DNA from: VGJW01 sp035286125
Lineage (GTDB): Bacteria > Cyanobacteriota > Sericytochromatia > S15B-MN24 > VGJW01
NCBI GenBank assembly: GCA_035286125.1
Contig: JAYKIS010000005.1
Coordinates: 1-20,378 of the forward strand
Length of the DNA stretch: 20,378 nucleotides
Direction: 5' to 3'
Below the pieces are notes generated by a model. It was not told the origin of the DNA and made no database searches. It worked only from the letters and a program-made list of their open reading frames with translations. Both the position numbers and the translations under genes were made by a program. Shown here piece after piece: positions 7,366 to 17,100 of the stretch. How positions within the stretch are numbered: position 1 is the first letter of the stretch; each line of letters opens with the position of its first letter.

Positions 7366-8616
7366 CTACTGCATGACCGCCTTGTAGGCATCGACACGCC
7401 CCGCGCCGGAGTTCGGGTCCTGACCAGGAGCGTCGATGTCGATGGCCGTCGAGACCAGACGCTCCTTGACGACCTTCGGGCTGCGCTCGATGCCCCGACC
7501 GAGCATCAAGGCCATGACGCCGGCAGTGATCGGAGTCGAGAACGAGGTGCCGTTGGTGGTGCCGTAGCCGCCCCCCATCTTGAGCGTCATGATGTTGACG
7601 CCGGGAGCGGAGACGGAGCACCAGCTGCCGCGGGTCGAGAACTCGGCGACCCGGTCCTTGTTGTCGGTGGCACCGACGGCGATCAGGTCAGGCACCTCGT
7701 TGCCGGCAAAGGCAGAGGGCACGTTCTTGCTGGTGGTACCCGTGTTGCCCATCGAGCAAGCCATCGGAGTCCCCTTGGCCATGACGGCCTCGGCAGCGCG
7801 CTTGGTCGCCTGAACGGCCGTGGGGTACTCGGCCATTTTCGGCTTGAAAGAGAGACTCATCGTGATCATATCGGCGTTGTCCGCCGCCCAGAGCATGGCC
7901 TCGCACACGGAGGAAGCCGAGTTGCCGACCTTGACGGGGACGATACGGGAGTTGGGGGCCACACCGGCGATGCCCTTGCCGTTATTGGCGATGGCGCCCA
8001 CCAGGCCTGCCGTCATCGTGCCGTGGCCCTGAGCATCCTGCGGGGGACGACCGGGCTGATCGAAGTTGGCACCTTCTTCGAGCACCCCCTGAAGGTCGGG
8101 ATGCTTCAGATCGACGCCGGTATCCACAACAGCGACCTTGACGGTCTTGAGACTGCCGGCCTCGGCCCAGATCTTGGGGATGCCCATGGTATCGAGGTAC
8201 CACTGGTCCTTGCGATTGGGATCGGAGTCCGAATAGGCACGGAACCCGGGAAGAGCAACCACTTCCTGCTGGACGGGGATGTCGACCTCGGGCATGAGCT
8301 CGGACTCGACGAAGCTCACGCCCGGAAGCGAAGCCAAGCGCTGGCGGGCCCGGGCGAGATCACCCTGGACCTCGAAGACCTCCATGGCCAGCCGGGGCAT
8401 CTTCTTGACGGAGGCGACGCCGGCACCCTGAACAAGCGCGGCGGAACGCGCGGCGGTCGCCCCATCCCTGAAGCCGACAATCAGTCGACGGGCGAAGACG
8501 GCGCGCGCGCCCATCAGGCTGGTGTCCTGCTTCATGCCGGTGACGGCGGGAGTCTGGACGCCGCAACCGACGAGGGTGACAGCCAGGAGGCCAAGGGCGC
8601 GGGACTTCAGATTCAA
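7366..8616 (-). CDS. Subtilisin-like (S8) serine protease lipoprotein
   Basis: A 416-residue exported protease. The signal peptide MNLKSRALGLLAVTLVGC ends in a lipobox with Cys18. Residues about 44-105 are an I9-type propeptide that would act as chaperone and inhibitor. The catalytic domain (about 137-416) shows the full triad: Asp165 in VVDTGVD, His198 in GHGTMTAG and Ser358 in NGTSFSTP, with Asn291 as the oxyanion residue, so it should be active. It was placed at TTG 8616 because GAGGAG lies 7 bases upstream and the signal peptide starts there. A longer in-frame reading to 8727 adds 37 residues unlike a signal peptide. Cys238, Cys287 and Cys333 could allow a disulphide. It sits between acnA and lpd with its own likely promoter and hairpin, so it seems an independent unit. 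The substrate is unknown. Confidence 0.9.
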   Translation of the reverse strand: MNLKSRALGLLAVTLVGCGVQTPAVTGMKQDTSLMGARAVFARRLIVGFRDGATAARSAALVQGAGVASVKKMPRLAMEVFEVQGDLARARQRLASLPGVSFVESELMPEVDIPVQQEVVALPGFRAYSDSDPNRKDQWYLDTMGIPKIWAEAGSLKTVKVAVVDTGVDLKHPDLQGVLEEGANFDQPGRPPQDAQGHGTMTAGLVGAIANNGKGIAGVAPNSRIVPVKVGNSASSVCEAMLWAADNADMITMSLSFKPKMAEYPTAVQATKRAAEAVMAKGTPMACSMGNTGTTSKNVPSAFAGNEVPDLIAVGATDNKDRVAEFSTRGSWCSVSAPGVNIMTLKMGGGYGTTNGTSFSTPITAGVMALMLGRGIERSPKVVKERLVSTAIDIDAPGQDPNSGAGRVDAYKAVMQ

Positions 8617-8623
8617 GGGGGTT

Positions 8624-8629
8624 CTCCTC
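8624..8629 (-). promoter_or_regulatory. Ribosome binding site fixing a TTG start
   Basis: GAGGAG on the minus strand lies 7 bases before the TTG at 8616. No ATG or GTG lies near the signal-peptide start, so this site decides the choice. Confidence 0.65.
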
Positions 8630-8662
8630 AGCCAGGGGACATACGAGGTAAAGGCTGAGTGA

Positions 8663-8668
8663 ACTATA
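8663..8668 (-). promoter_or_regulatory. Probable -10 element for the subtilase
   Basis: TATAGT on the minus strand matches the -10 consensus at 5 of 6 positions and would start transcription near 8655, about 40 bases before the TTG start. No clear -35 hexamer is present at 16-18 bases, so an activator or another sigma factor may be involved. Confidence 0.4.
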
Positions 8669-8689
8669 GACCAAAGATCGGCCCGACTT

Positions 8690-8721
8690 GCCTGTTTGCG
8701 AGTTGTTATTTTGCGACAGGC
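8690..8721 (-). repeat. Short inverted repeat in an AT-rich patch after lpd
   Basis: GCCTGT (8690-8695) and ACAGGC (8716-8721) are complementary and enclose 20 bases that contain TTGCG twice in direct orientation. It lies just after the lpd stop and just before the protease promoter. It could be a weak end signal for the sucAB-lpd transcript or a protein-binding site; 6 bp is too little to decide. Confidence 0.3.
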
Positions 8722-8737
8722 CGTCAAGCGTGCCGGA

Positions 8738-10135
8738 TCAGGCGTGGATCGGCTTGCCCGTTACGGCCAGGGCCGCTTCCTTCAGAACCTCGGCCAGGGT
8801 CGGATGGGCGTGCGAGGCCATCGCCAGGTCCTCGCTGCTGGCCCCAAAGGCCATGGCCACGGCGGCTTCCGCAATCAGGTCGCCGGCACGCGGGCCGATG
8901 ACGTGGACGCCCAGCACCCTGTCCGTCTCGGCATGGGCCAGGATGATGGCCTTGCCCTCCAGATGCCCCAGGGCGCGCGCGCGGCCGTTGCCCCTGAAGG
9001 CGAAGCTGCCCTTGCGATAGGGGACGCCATCGCGCTCCAGCTCCTCGGAGGTCTTGCCGACCGAGGCAATCTCGGGTTCGGTATAGACCACGCCGGGGAT
9101 GCTGTTGTAGTCGACGTGACCGTGACCCCGCACGATGATGTCGACGCACGCGACACCCTCTTCCTCGGCCTTGTGGGCCAGCATCGGGCCACGCACCAGA
9201 TCACCGATGGCAAAGACCCCGGGGGCCGCGGTCCGGAAATGGTCATCAATGGGCACCACGCCCCGGGGGCCGGTCTCGATCCCGACCGAATCGAGGCCCA
9301 GCCCCTCGGTATTGGGCACGCGACCCGTGGCCAGCAGCACCCGATCCCCGACGATCGGCTCCTCCCCCTCGATCTTCACCGAGACCCGGCCATCCGGCAG
9401 GACCTCGGTACCCATCACCTTGACGCCCAGTCGGAAGGCAAGCCCCTGGCGACTGAAGATGCGCTCGGCCTCGCGGGCCAACTCAGGCTCCATGCCACCC
9501 AGCAGCCGGGGCAAGTACTCGAGGACGGTCACGCGCGACCCGAGGCGCGCCCAGACCGAGCCCAACTCGAGACCGATGACGCCGCCCCCGATGACCACGA
9601 GATGCTCCGGAACCTTGTCATAGGCCAACGCCTCGGTACTCGTGCCAACGTGGAGTCCATCCACCTCGACGCCCTTGAGCGAAGCCACCCGGGAACCGGT
9701 AGCGAGAATGACGTGGGTCGCCTTGAGGGTTGTTTCGCCCCCCGCGGCATCCCTGACGACGACGACACCCTGTCCCTGCAGGCGACCATGCCCGAGGAAA
9801 CGGGTCACGCCATTCTTGCGGAAAAGACCGTCAATGCCTTGCGTCAGGGTCTGGACCACGTCGTCCTTGCGGGCCATCATCGCGCCCAGGTCCAGGCCCA
9901 CACCCTCGACACGGATGCCGTGGACGGCCAGGCCGGCGCTTGCCTCGTGATAGCGTTCACTCGACTCGAGCAAGGCCTTGCTCGGGATGCAACCTACCCT
10001 GAGACACGTCCCGCCCAGACGGGACTCCACCTCGACGCAGGCCGTCCTGAGGCCGGCCTGAGCCCCCCGGATCGCCGCGACATAGCCGCCTGGACCGCCA
10101 CCGATGACCACCAGGTCGAACTGCTGGCTCTCCAT
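8738..10135 (-). CDS. lpd: Dihydrolipoyl dehydrogenase (E3)
   Basis: A 465-residue FAD flavoenzyme that reoxidises the dihydrolipoyl group of the E2 subunit and reduces NAD+. Visible: the FAD-binding GGGPGG near the N-terminus (12-17), the redox disulphide Cys44-Cys49 in GGTCLRVGCIPSK, a second nucleotide-binding GGGVIGLELG in the middle, FAD-contacting FAIGD, and the C-terminal HPTLAE with His444 and Glu449, which form the base of the partner subunit's active site. All key residues are intact and the length is usual. It starts 2 bases after the sucB stop. Its GGAGG (10143-10147) is embedded in the last codons of sucB, so translation is probably coupled. Being last in the sucA-sucB-lpd cluster, it serves 2-oxoglutarate dehydrogenase first, though E3 can be shared with other complexes. 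Confidence 0.96.
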   Translation of the reverse strand: MESQQFDLVVIGGGPGGYVAAIRGAQAGLRTACVEVESRLGGTCLRVGCIPSKALLESSERYHEASAGLAVHGIRVEGVGLDLGAMMARKDDVVQTLTQGIDGLFRKNGVTRFLGHGRLQGQGVVVVRDAAGGETTLKATHVILATGSRVASLKGVEVDGLHVGTSTEALAYDKVPEHLVVIGGGVIGLELGSVWARLGSRVTVLEYLPRLLGGMEPELAREAERIFSRQGLAFRLGVKVMGTEVLPDGRVSVKIEGEEPIVGDRVLLATGRVPNTEGLGLDSVGIETGPRGVVPIDDHFRTAAPGVFAIGDLVRGPMLAHKAEEEGVACVDIIVRGHGHVDYNSIPGVVYTEPEIASVGKTSEELERDGVPYRKGSFAFRGNGRARALGHLEGKAIILAHAETDRVLGVHVIGPRAGDLIAEAAVAMAFGASSEDLAMASHAHPTLAEVLKEAALAVTGKPIHA

Positions 10136-10137
10136 GG

Positions 10138-11292
10138 CTAGACCTCCAGCAGCATGCGCGCAGGCGACTCGAGGCAGTCCTTGATGCGGCGCAGGAAGGT
10201 CACGGCCTCGCGACCATCGACGAGGCGGTGGTCATAGGTCAGCGCCAGGTACATCATCGGACGCAGGACAACCTGTCCGTCCACGCCCACGGGCCGCTCC
10301 TGGATGGCGTGCATGCCGAGGACGGCACTCTGGGGCGGATTGACAATGGGCGTGGACAGCATCGAACCATAGATGCCCCCGTTGCTGATCGTGAAGGTGC
10401 CCCCCTGCATCTCGTCCGGGTTGAGCTTGCCGGCCTGAGCGCGCGTACCGAAATCGGCAATGGCCTTTTCAATCTCGGCGAAGCCCATGCGGTCCGCATC
10501 GCGCAGCACGGGAACCACCAGGCCCTTGCCGCTGCCTACGGCAACGCCGATGTCAAAGTAATGCTTGTAGACGATGTCCGTGCCCCGGATCTCGGCATTG
10601 ATCGCGGGAAAGGCCCGAAGGGCATCGACCGAGGCCCGCACGAAGAAAGACATGAAGCCCAGCTTGACCCCGTGCCGTTCCTTGAAACCCTCCCCGTGCT
10701 GCTTGCGCAGTTGCATCACGGCCGACATGTCGACCTCGTTGAAGGTCGTCAGCAGGGCCGCGTCCTGCTTGGCCTGAACAAGGCGCTCGGCGATGCGCTT
10801 GCGCAAGGTCGTCATCGGCACGACCTCCTCGGCACGAGCTACGGCACGCGGTGCTGCCACGGCCTTGATGGCGTCTTCCTTGAGCAAGCGGCCCCCGGGG
10901 CCCGTAGGTGCCGCATCGGAGGCAGAAAGTCCCGCCTCGGCCAACACGCGGGCGGCAGCCGGCATCACCACGGGAGAGGCAACAGGCGCAGCTTTCGGAG
11001 GCGCCTCGACGGCAGCAGGAGCTGGGGCCGAAGGCTCTCCGACCGGAGCCGCCGACTCCTCGACGCGCGCAATGACCTCGCCAACCTTGGCGGCGGCACC
11101 CTCAGGCTTCAGCACTTCCAGGAGAAGACCGTCCGCGGGTGCAGGAACCTCCAGTGTGGCCTTGTCGGACTCGATGAGCACGACCGTCTCGTCCCGGCGC
11201 ACCCGCTCACCCTGCTTGCGGGCCCACGGGCCAAGCGTCACATCTGTAATGGACTCGCCGACGCTGGGCACGACGATGTCGCGAACGGTCAT
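10138..11292 (-). CDS. sucB: Dihydrolipoyllysine succinyltransferase, E2 of 2-oxoglutarate dehydrogenase
   Basis: A 384-residue core subunit that moves the succinyl group from its lipoyl arm to coenzyme A. One lipoyl domain (about 1-78) carries the lipoylated Lys44 in ESDKATLEVPAP. An Ala/Pro-rich linker (79-106), a peripheral-subunit binding domain (about 107-142), a second linker and the catalytic domain (about 158-384) follow. The catalytic domain ends with YDHRLVDGREAVTFL, with His355 and Asp359. The single lipoyl domain and the closeness to sucA indicate the 2-oxoglutarate rather than the pyruvate complex. The ATG at 11292 has GAGG 6 bases upstream. The 44-base gap after sucA holds a small 5-bp hairpin, and lpd follows after 2 bases. 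Confidence 0.95.
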   Translation of the reverse strand: MTVRDIVVPSVGESITDVTLGPWARKQGERVRRDETVVLIESDKATLEVPAPADGLLLEVLKPEGAAAKVGEVIARVEESAAPVGEPSAPAPAAVEAPPKAAPVASPVVMPAAARVLAEAGLSASDAAPTGPGGRLLKEDAIKAVAAPRAVARAEEVVPMTTLRKRIAERLVQAKQDAALLTTFNEVDMSAVMQLRKQHGEGFKERHGVKLGFMSFFVRASVDALRAFPAINAEIRGTDIVYKHYFDIGVAVGSGKGLVVPVLRDADRMGFAEIEKAIADFGTRAQAGKLNPDEMQGGTFTISNGGIYGSMLSTPIVNPPQSAVLGMHAIQERPVGVDGQVVLRPMMYLALTYDHRLVDGREAVTFLRRIKDCLESPARMLLEV

Positions 11293-11315
11293 GGTCTTCC
11301 TCTCGGGTTACGAAT

Positions 11316-11331
11316 GCGGGATGGGACCCGC
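11316..11331 (-). other. Small hairpin between sucA and sucB
   Basis: GCGGG and CCCGC (11316-11320 and 11327-11331) pair around a 6-base loop, 5 bases after the sucA stop. It could adjust the E1:E2 ratio by stabilising or processing the messenger, but with only 5 bp it may be chance in GC-rich DNA. Confidence 0.25.
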
Positions 11332-11336
11332 GTGCA

Positions 11337-14105
11337 TCAACGGACGGGAGCCACTGGCAAGGGGGCCAAAGCCTCGTCAAGGATGGCCCGATGCTCCTTC
11401 TTGTGCTGGGACGGACTGCCGGCCGCCGGACTGGCCGAGGCGGGCCGGGCGACTGGCCGCCAGGAGCGACCGGCGATCACGTCCCCGTAGGTCAGGCGCA
11501 ACCAAGGCCAGGCACCCATGTTGGCCGGCTCCTCCTGGACCCAGAACACTTCGGCTTGACGAGGCGCGTCGGCAAGCAAGGCCTCGACCTCCGCCAAGGG
11601 GAAAGGATGAAGCTGCTCAATGCGGACAATGGCGACTTCGCCCATCTCCCTCGCTTCGCGCTCATCCATCAGGTCGAAGGCGACCTTTCCGGTGCAGAGC
11701 AGGATGCGACGTGCCTTGGCCGTCGAGACCGTCTCATCCTTCAGGACCCGGCGGAACGATCCGCTGGCAAAGTCGGCATGGCTGCCCGTCGTCCGGCGAT
11801 GCCGCAACAGGCTCTTGGGCGTGAAGACGACCAGAGGCTTGCGCCACGGACGCAGCACCTGGCGACGCAGCAGGTGGAAAAGCTGGGCCGCAGTCGTCGG
11901 GTAGGCCACCTGGAGGTTGTCCTGGGCGCACAACTGCATGAACCGCTCGATGCGGGCACTCGAATGCTCCGGGCCCATGCCCTCGTAGCCATGAGGCAAG
12001 AGCATCACCAGGCCGTTGAGCAGGCCCCACTTGGCCTCTCCACTGGAAATAAACTGATCGATATGGACTTGCGCACAGTTGGCAAAGTCACCGAACTGCG
12101 CTTCCCACGCCACGAGGCCGCGCGGGGTCTCCAGGGAATACCCGTACTCGAAGCCCACGACGCCCATCTCGGAAAGCGGGCTGTTGTGAATCGCGACGCG
12201 CTGCTGGTCCGTAGCAACGTGCTGCAGGCTGTTGTGGCGCCGGCCATCCGTCACGTCCGTAAGGACCGCGTGGCGATGGCTGAAGGTTCCCCTGCCACAA
12301 TCCTGGCCCGTCAGACGCACGGGATGGCCCGAGACAGCGAGGCTGGCAAAGGCCATCGCTTCGCCTGCAGCCCAGTCGAGGGGCTCTTCCCCCGTGACCA
12401 TGCGGCGGCGCTGCTCCAGGATGCGCTCGACCTTGGCGTGCGGGCGGAAACCCTCGGGCACCGTTGCCCAGGCGCGGAGCAGACCTTCGAGGACTTCCGT
12501 GGCGATACCCGTCTCGGGATCGGGGGCTTCGGATTCCGGTCCACCTGCAAGGCCGACCCAGGCACCTTCAGCTTCGTGCGCTGCGGGCTTGCCCTCGGGA
12601 GAACGCGCGAGACTCAATTGTTCCTCGAGTGCGGCACGCGCAGCAGTGGCAAGGGCATCGACGCCGGCCCGGTCCAGGACGCCCGCTGCGATCAAGGCCT
12701 CGCCATAGGCCACATGCAATGGAGCACGCGCATCGATGGCGGCATACATCAGCGGCTGGGTGAAACGCGGCTCATCGCCCTCGTTATGGCCCCGGCGGCG
12801 ATAGCCGACCAGATCGACCACCACATCCCCCCCGAAGCGGGCGCGATAATCGACGACCAGAGACAGCACCTGCATCACCGCAGCCGGATCCTCAGCGGAG
12901 ACGTGGAAGATGGGCGCGTCGAGCATGCGCGCCACGTCCGTCGCGTATTCGCCAGAACGCGCCTCGTTCCACGACGTCGTGAAGCCGACCTGGTTGTTGA
13001 CCACAAGGTGCAGCGACCCACCCGAGGCATAGGCAGGCAGGCGCGAGAGATTGAGCGTCTCCTGGGCGATGCCCTCGCCGATGAAGGCCGCATCCCCATG
13101 GATGATGACAGCCATGGCATCCGTGCCCAGATGGTCCCGCAGTGCCCGCGCACGACCCATGGCCACCGGCCCGACAAACTCGAGGTGACTGGGGTTGAAA
13201 CACAGGGAAACATCCACAGAACCTGCACCTGCCACCTCCCAGGTGCGATGCCAGCCCAGGTGGTACTTGACGTCCGCGTGGCCCGGATAGTCGCCATCCG
13301 TATCTTCGAATTCGCGGAAGATTCGCGCTGCGGGCTTGCCGGCGATGTGCGTCAGGACATTCAGGCGCCCCCGGTGCGCCATGCCGATGACAAGGTGCCG
13401 GGTACCGGCGGCTGCGACCTGTCGAATCAGGTGCTCAAGCGCAGGGACGAGGGTCTCTGAACCCTCGAGCGAGAAACTCTTGGCGCCAAGGAACTTCTTC
13501 TGGATGAAGTCCTCGAAGACAGCCGCACGGGTCAGCGCGTCCAGAACGGAGCGCTGGGCCGAGGCATCGAGGGCAACCCCCAGGCGCCCCGTCTCGACCT
13601 CGCGGACCAGCCATTCGCGGGATTCGACGGCATCGATGTGTCCGACCTGAACAGCTACCCGCCCTGCCCAGGTCTCCCTGAGCCAAGCCAGGAAGGACGA
13701 CCCTGCCGGAAGCCCTGCAGGCAGACCGATACCGGCGGGCGCACCCGAGGCCAGCGCATCGGCCGACAAGCCGTGCCAGGCGGGGTCCAACTCCGGCACC
13801 GCCCCCCTTGGCGTTCCCAGCGGATCGAGGACGACCGCACGATGGCCATGGCGCCTGTAGGCGTCTACAAGACGAACGAGACCCGGTCGGGATGCCTCGC
13901 CAGTACCATCCGGAGCACCCCCGAAGAGCGGCGCGGGAACAGCCGCGGGACCGATGCGCGTCGGCCGCTCCGCGTGGGCTGCAGCAAAGGCCGCACGCCA
14001 CTCGTCAGCTACCGACGCGGGGTCGGAAAGCCAATCGGCATAGAGACCCTCGACGTAGGCCAGGCTCTGGGGATCGGGAAGCGGGTTGGACATGGACACG
14101 GTCAT
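11337..14105 (-). CDS. sucA: 2-oxoglutarate dehydrogenase E1
   Basis: A 922-residue thiamine-diphosphate enzyme that decarboxylates 2-oxoglutarate and succinylates the lipoyl arm of SucB. Visible: the N-terminal E1o segment (SLAYVEGLYADWLSDP, 14-29), KFLGAKSFSLEG (about 204-215), HRGRLNVL (244-251), KYHLG (about 280-284) and the diphosphate/Mg site running from GDAAFIGEG (337) to the NN at 370-371. Length is close to that of the usual stand-alone E1o. There is no fused acyltransferase domain as in the actinobacterial enzyme. Start choice: ATG 14105 has AAAGG 5 bases upstream; GTG 14111 and ATG 14093 lack a ribosome binding site. It heads the sucA-sucB-lpd unit, with a likely promoter at 14135-14140. 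Confidence 0.96.
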   Translation of the reverse strand: MTVSMSNPLPDPQSLAYVEGLYADWLSDPASVADEWRAAFAAAHAERPTRIGPAAVPAPLFGGAPDGTGEASRPGLVRLVDAYRRHGHRAVVLDPLGTPRGAVPELDPAWHGLSADALASGAPAGIGLPAGLPAGSSFLAWLRETWAGRVAVQVGHIDAVESREWLVREVETGRLGVALDASAQRSVLDALTRAAVFEDFIQKKFLGAKSFSLEGSETLVPALEHLIRQVAAAGTRHLVIGMAHRGRLNVLTHIAGKPAARIFREFEDTDGDYPGHADVKYHLGWHRTWEVAGAGSVDVSLCFNPSHLEFVGPVAMGRARALRDHLGTDAMAVIIHGDAAFIGEGIAQETLNLSRLPAYASGGSLHLVVNNQVGFTTSWNEARSGEYATDVARMLDAPIFHVSAEDPAAVMQVLSLVVDYRARFGGDVVVDLVGYRRRGHNEGDEPRFTQPLMYAAIDARAPLHVAYGEALIAAGVLDRAGVDALATAARAALEEQLSLARSPEGKPAAHEAEGAWVGLAGGPESEAPDPETGIATEVLEGLLRAWATVPEGFRPHAKVERILEQRRRMVTGEEPLDWAAGEAMAFASLAVSGHPVRLTGQDCGRGTFSHRHAVLTDVTDGRRHNSLQHVATDQQRVAIHNSPLSEMGVVGFEYGYSLETPRGLVAWEAQFGDFANCAQVHIDQFISSGEAKWGLLNGLVMLLPHGYEGMGPEHSSARIERFMQLCAQDNLQVAYPTTAAQLFHLLRRQVLRPWRKPLVVFTPKSLLRHRRTTGSHADFASGSFRRVLKDETVSTAKARRILLCTGKVAFDLMDEREAREMGEVAIVRIEQLHPFPLAEVEALLADAPRQAEVFWVQEEPANMGAWPWLRLTYGDVIAGRSWRPVARPASASPAAGSPSQHKKEHRAILDEALAPLPVAPVR

Positions 14106-14134
14106 CCGCACCTTTGGGGAGGCTGTGACGTCTT

Positions 14135-14140
14135 ATTGTA
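14135..14140 (-). promoter_or_regulatory. sucA: Probable -10 element for sucA-sucB-lpd
   Basis: TACAAT on the minus strand (5 of 6 consensus bases) lies 29 bases before the sucA ATG in the 81-base gap after the RND gene. The -35 region is GC-rich and poor. Overlapping short hairpins just upstream (GCCTG/CAGGC at 14141-14145 and 14153-14157) may partly end the efflux transcript. Confidence 0.45.
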
Positions 14141-14186
14141 GCCTGCCCGGTTCAGGCGGGCCATCCCGCGTCGCCAGACAAGCCCA

Positions 14187-17100
14187 TCAATCCCCTGTCA
14201 CCATGGCCGGACCGGGCAAGGGAGCCGACACTTGCGCGTCGGAAACACTGACCTGGCGACGTCCCCGGCCAATCAACCTGCCCGTCCCGCCCTTGAGATC
14301 GTCGAGCAGGGTGTAGAACACGGGCACGACCAGCAAGGTCAGGAAGGTCGACGTCACGAGACCGCCGATGACCACGACGGCCATGGGAGAGCGGAACTCG
14401 GACCCCGCACCGAGGCCGAGCGCCATGGGCATCATACCGAGCACCATGGCTGCCGTCGTCATCAGGATGGGCCGCAAGCGAACCTTGGCGGCCTCGATGA
14501 CCGCATCGGTGCGGGTCGCGCCGCGATCCCGCATCGTCAGCGTGAAGTCGATGATCAAGATGGCGTTCTTGGTCACGATGCCCATCAGCATGATGATGCC
14601 GATGAGCGCCATCATGCCCAGGTCCTTGCCGAAGACCAGCAGGCCGAGGAAGGCTCCGATGATGGACAGGGGCAGGGACATCATGATGGTCAGGGGATGC
14701 AGGAAGGACCCGAACTGCAGGGCCAGAATGAAGTAGATCAGGATGATGCCCATCAGCATCGCCTGACCGAAACCGGAGAACGAGTCCTGCTGCTGCTTGG
14801 CCTGACCATCCATGTCCGCGACGACGGTTGGAGGCAGTTCCAGCTTGGGAAGCAACTCGTTCTTGACGAGTTCGGTCGCCGTGCCCACGGTCTTTCCCGG
14901 GACAAGGTTGGCCGTGACATGGACGAGACGCTGCCTGTTCTTGTGCTCGATCTGGGAGAAGCCACCGCCAAATGTGACTTCGGCCAGCGTGGAGAGCGGG
15001 ACAGCGCCACGGGGGGTGGCCACCGAGAGGTTGCGGATCCCGTCCAGATCCTTGCGATAACGGTCGGACAACCGGACCCACACGTCCACTTCGTTCGGCC
15101 CGTACGTGATCGTGCTGGGCGTCTCGCCGCTGGTCGCAAGCCTGAGCGTCAGAGCCAACTGTGACGCCGTGACACCGTACTGGGCCATCCGCTCACGATC
15201 CGGGATCAGACGAATCTCGGGCTTCTCGTCTCCCAGGGAAGACTCGAGGTCCGCGAACATGGCCTGATCGGCCATCAGGGCAACGAGCTTGGCCGAATAC
15301 TGACGCAACTCCTCGAGGTTGTCGCCCTGAAGCTGGACATCGACGGGCTTGTTGTTGCCCGGCACCAGGCTGAACTCATCGGCGAGGACCTTGTAGCCGG
15401 CCGTGCCGGCGAACTCCTCGCGCACCAGTTTGGCCAGTTGGGCATCCGAGATCGTGCGCTCTTCCTTGGGCACCATGAGCACGGAGAGCCGAGCATCATC
15501 GACCGTGCCGTAGTTCCCGATCGTCGTCAGGACGTGGGCCACCTCACGGTGCTCCTTGACGCGCCCCGCGACCTCGTTGGCGATGCGCGTGGTCTCGGAG
15601 AGGGGCGACCCCTTCGGCAGTTGCACGCGAAGCAGGAACTCTCCGCGATCCGCGTTCGTCAGGAAGGTCTTCTGGATGAACTTCGTCAGACCGAGGCCAC
15701 CGAAGAAGGTCACGGCCGCAAGCGCGACAACCAGACCTCGATGCGCGAGGCCCCAGCGAAGCATCCGGCCATATACTAGGTCCATGCGGCTGTCCCCGCC
15801 CTCGTGGCTGGTGTCCTTGGGCGCCACCTTGAGCAGGTACGCCGACATCATGGGCGTCAGGGTCCGTGCGATGAGCAGCGAGAACGCCACGGCAAAGGTC
15901 ACGGTCAGGCCAAAGCTCTGGAAGAATCGGCCGATGAAGCCGGACATGAAGGACATGGGCAGGAAGACACCAATGATGGTCAACGTCGTCGCCGTGACAG
16001 CAAGCTGGATTTCTCCAGTCGCGTTGATCGCGGCCCGGATGGGTTCCTCGCCCATTTCCATGTGCCGGTAGATGTTCTCGAGGTCGACGACGGCGTCATC
16101 GACGAGGATGCCGACGACCAGAGACAGCGCCAGTGTCGTGAGGTTGTTGAAGGTGAACCCCATCAGGTGCATCGGGATGAAGGCGGCGACAATCGACAAG
16201 GGGATCGCGAGGCCACTGATCAGCATGGCCGGGACGTTCCGCAGGAAGACATACAGGACGAGCACCGCCAGCACCGCACCGATGGCCAGGTGCTCCCAGA
16301 CGGCCGCATTGGACATCTTCACGAACTTGGTCGTGTCCTGGGCCTTGGTGATCGTGAGCCCCTTGGGCAACGTGCTGCGGAGGTCCGCCATCCGGGCATC
16401 CAGTGACGACACCATCTCGACCGCATTGGCATCCGTCTGCTTCGTGACGGACAGGATGACGGCCTGCGCCCCATCGACGGATGCGTAGGTCGCGCGATCC
16501 TTGCTCGTCTGACGGACAGCCCCGAGATCGCGCAGGCGAACCTGGCCACCGGCCGGTGTGTTCATCACCATGCCGGACAGTTCATCGACACTGCCGAACT
16601 TGCCCATAGTGCGAATGTTGTACTGACGAGGCGAGCCCTCGACGACACCCCCGGGCAGATTGAAGTTCTCGGCCTGAATGGTCTGGAAGACCCCGGGCAG
16701 GGACAAGCCGTAAGCCTGCAGGCGCTCCGGCTCAAGCGCCACCTCGACGGCAGGCTCGACATTGCCCGAAATCAGGATCTGAGCCACGCCGGGGACCTGT
16801 TCGAGCCGGGGCTTGAGGGTGTCCTTCACCCACGTCGACAAGGCCATGTCCGACATGCCGGGTGCCGAAACCGCATAGCTCACGATCGGGGTCGAGCTGA
16901 ACGAGAAGGTCGAGAAACTGGGCGGCTTGGCGTCCTTGGGCAACTTGTACTGGACCGCGGAAATCTTGTCCCGGATGTCCGATGCTGCTTCCTTGGAGGA
17001 CGTGCCGAGCTTGAGTGTCACGATAACGGTAGACAGGCCGTCCTTGGACTGCGAGGAAAGCGTGTCGAGGCCATTGATGCCACCGACTGCGTCCTCGATG

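Noticed and set aside
4199..7621. A 1140-codon open frame on the minus strand
   Set aside because: It runs antisense through all of acnA and both hairpins into the protease gene. Its composition (rich in Arg, His, Gly, Asp) is what the reverse of GC-rich coding DNA gives, and it shows no family motif.
8617..8727. N-terminal extension of the subtilase to TTG 8727
   Set aside because: It would place 37 polar and basic residues before the signal peptide and would cover the -10 element. The TTG at 8616 has a good ribosome binding site.
11391..13460. A 689-codon open frame on the plus strand opposite sucA
   Set aside because: sucA has every E1o motif, while this frame is its antisense shadow with low-complexity basic composition and no supported start.
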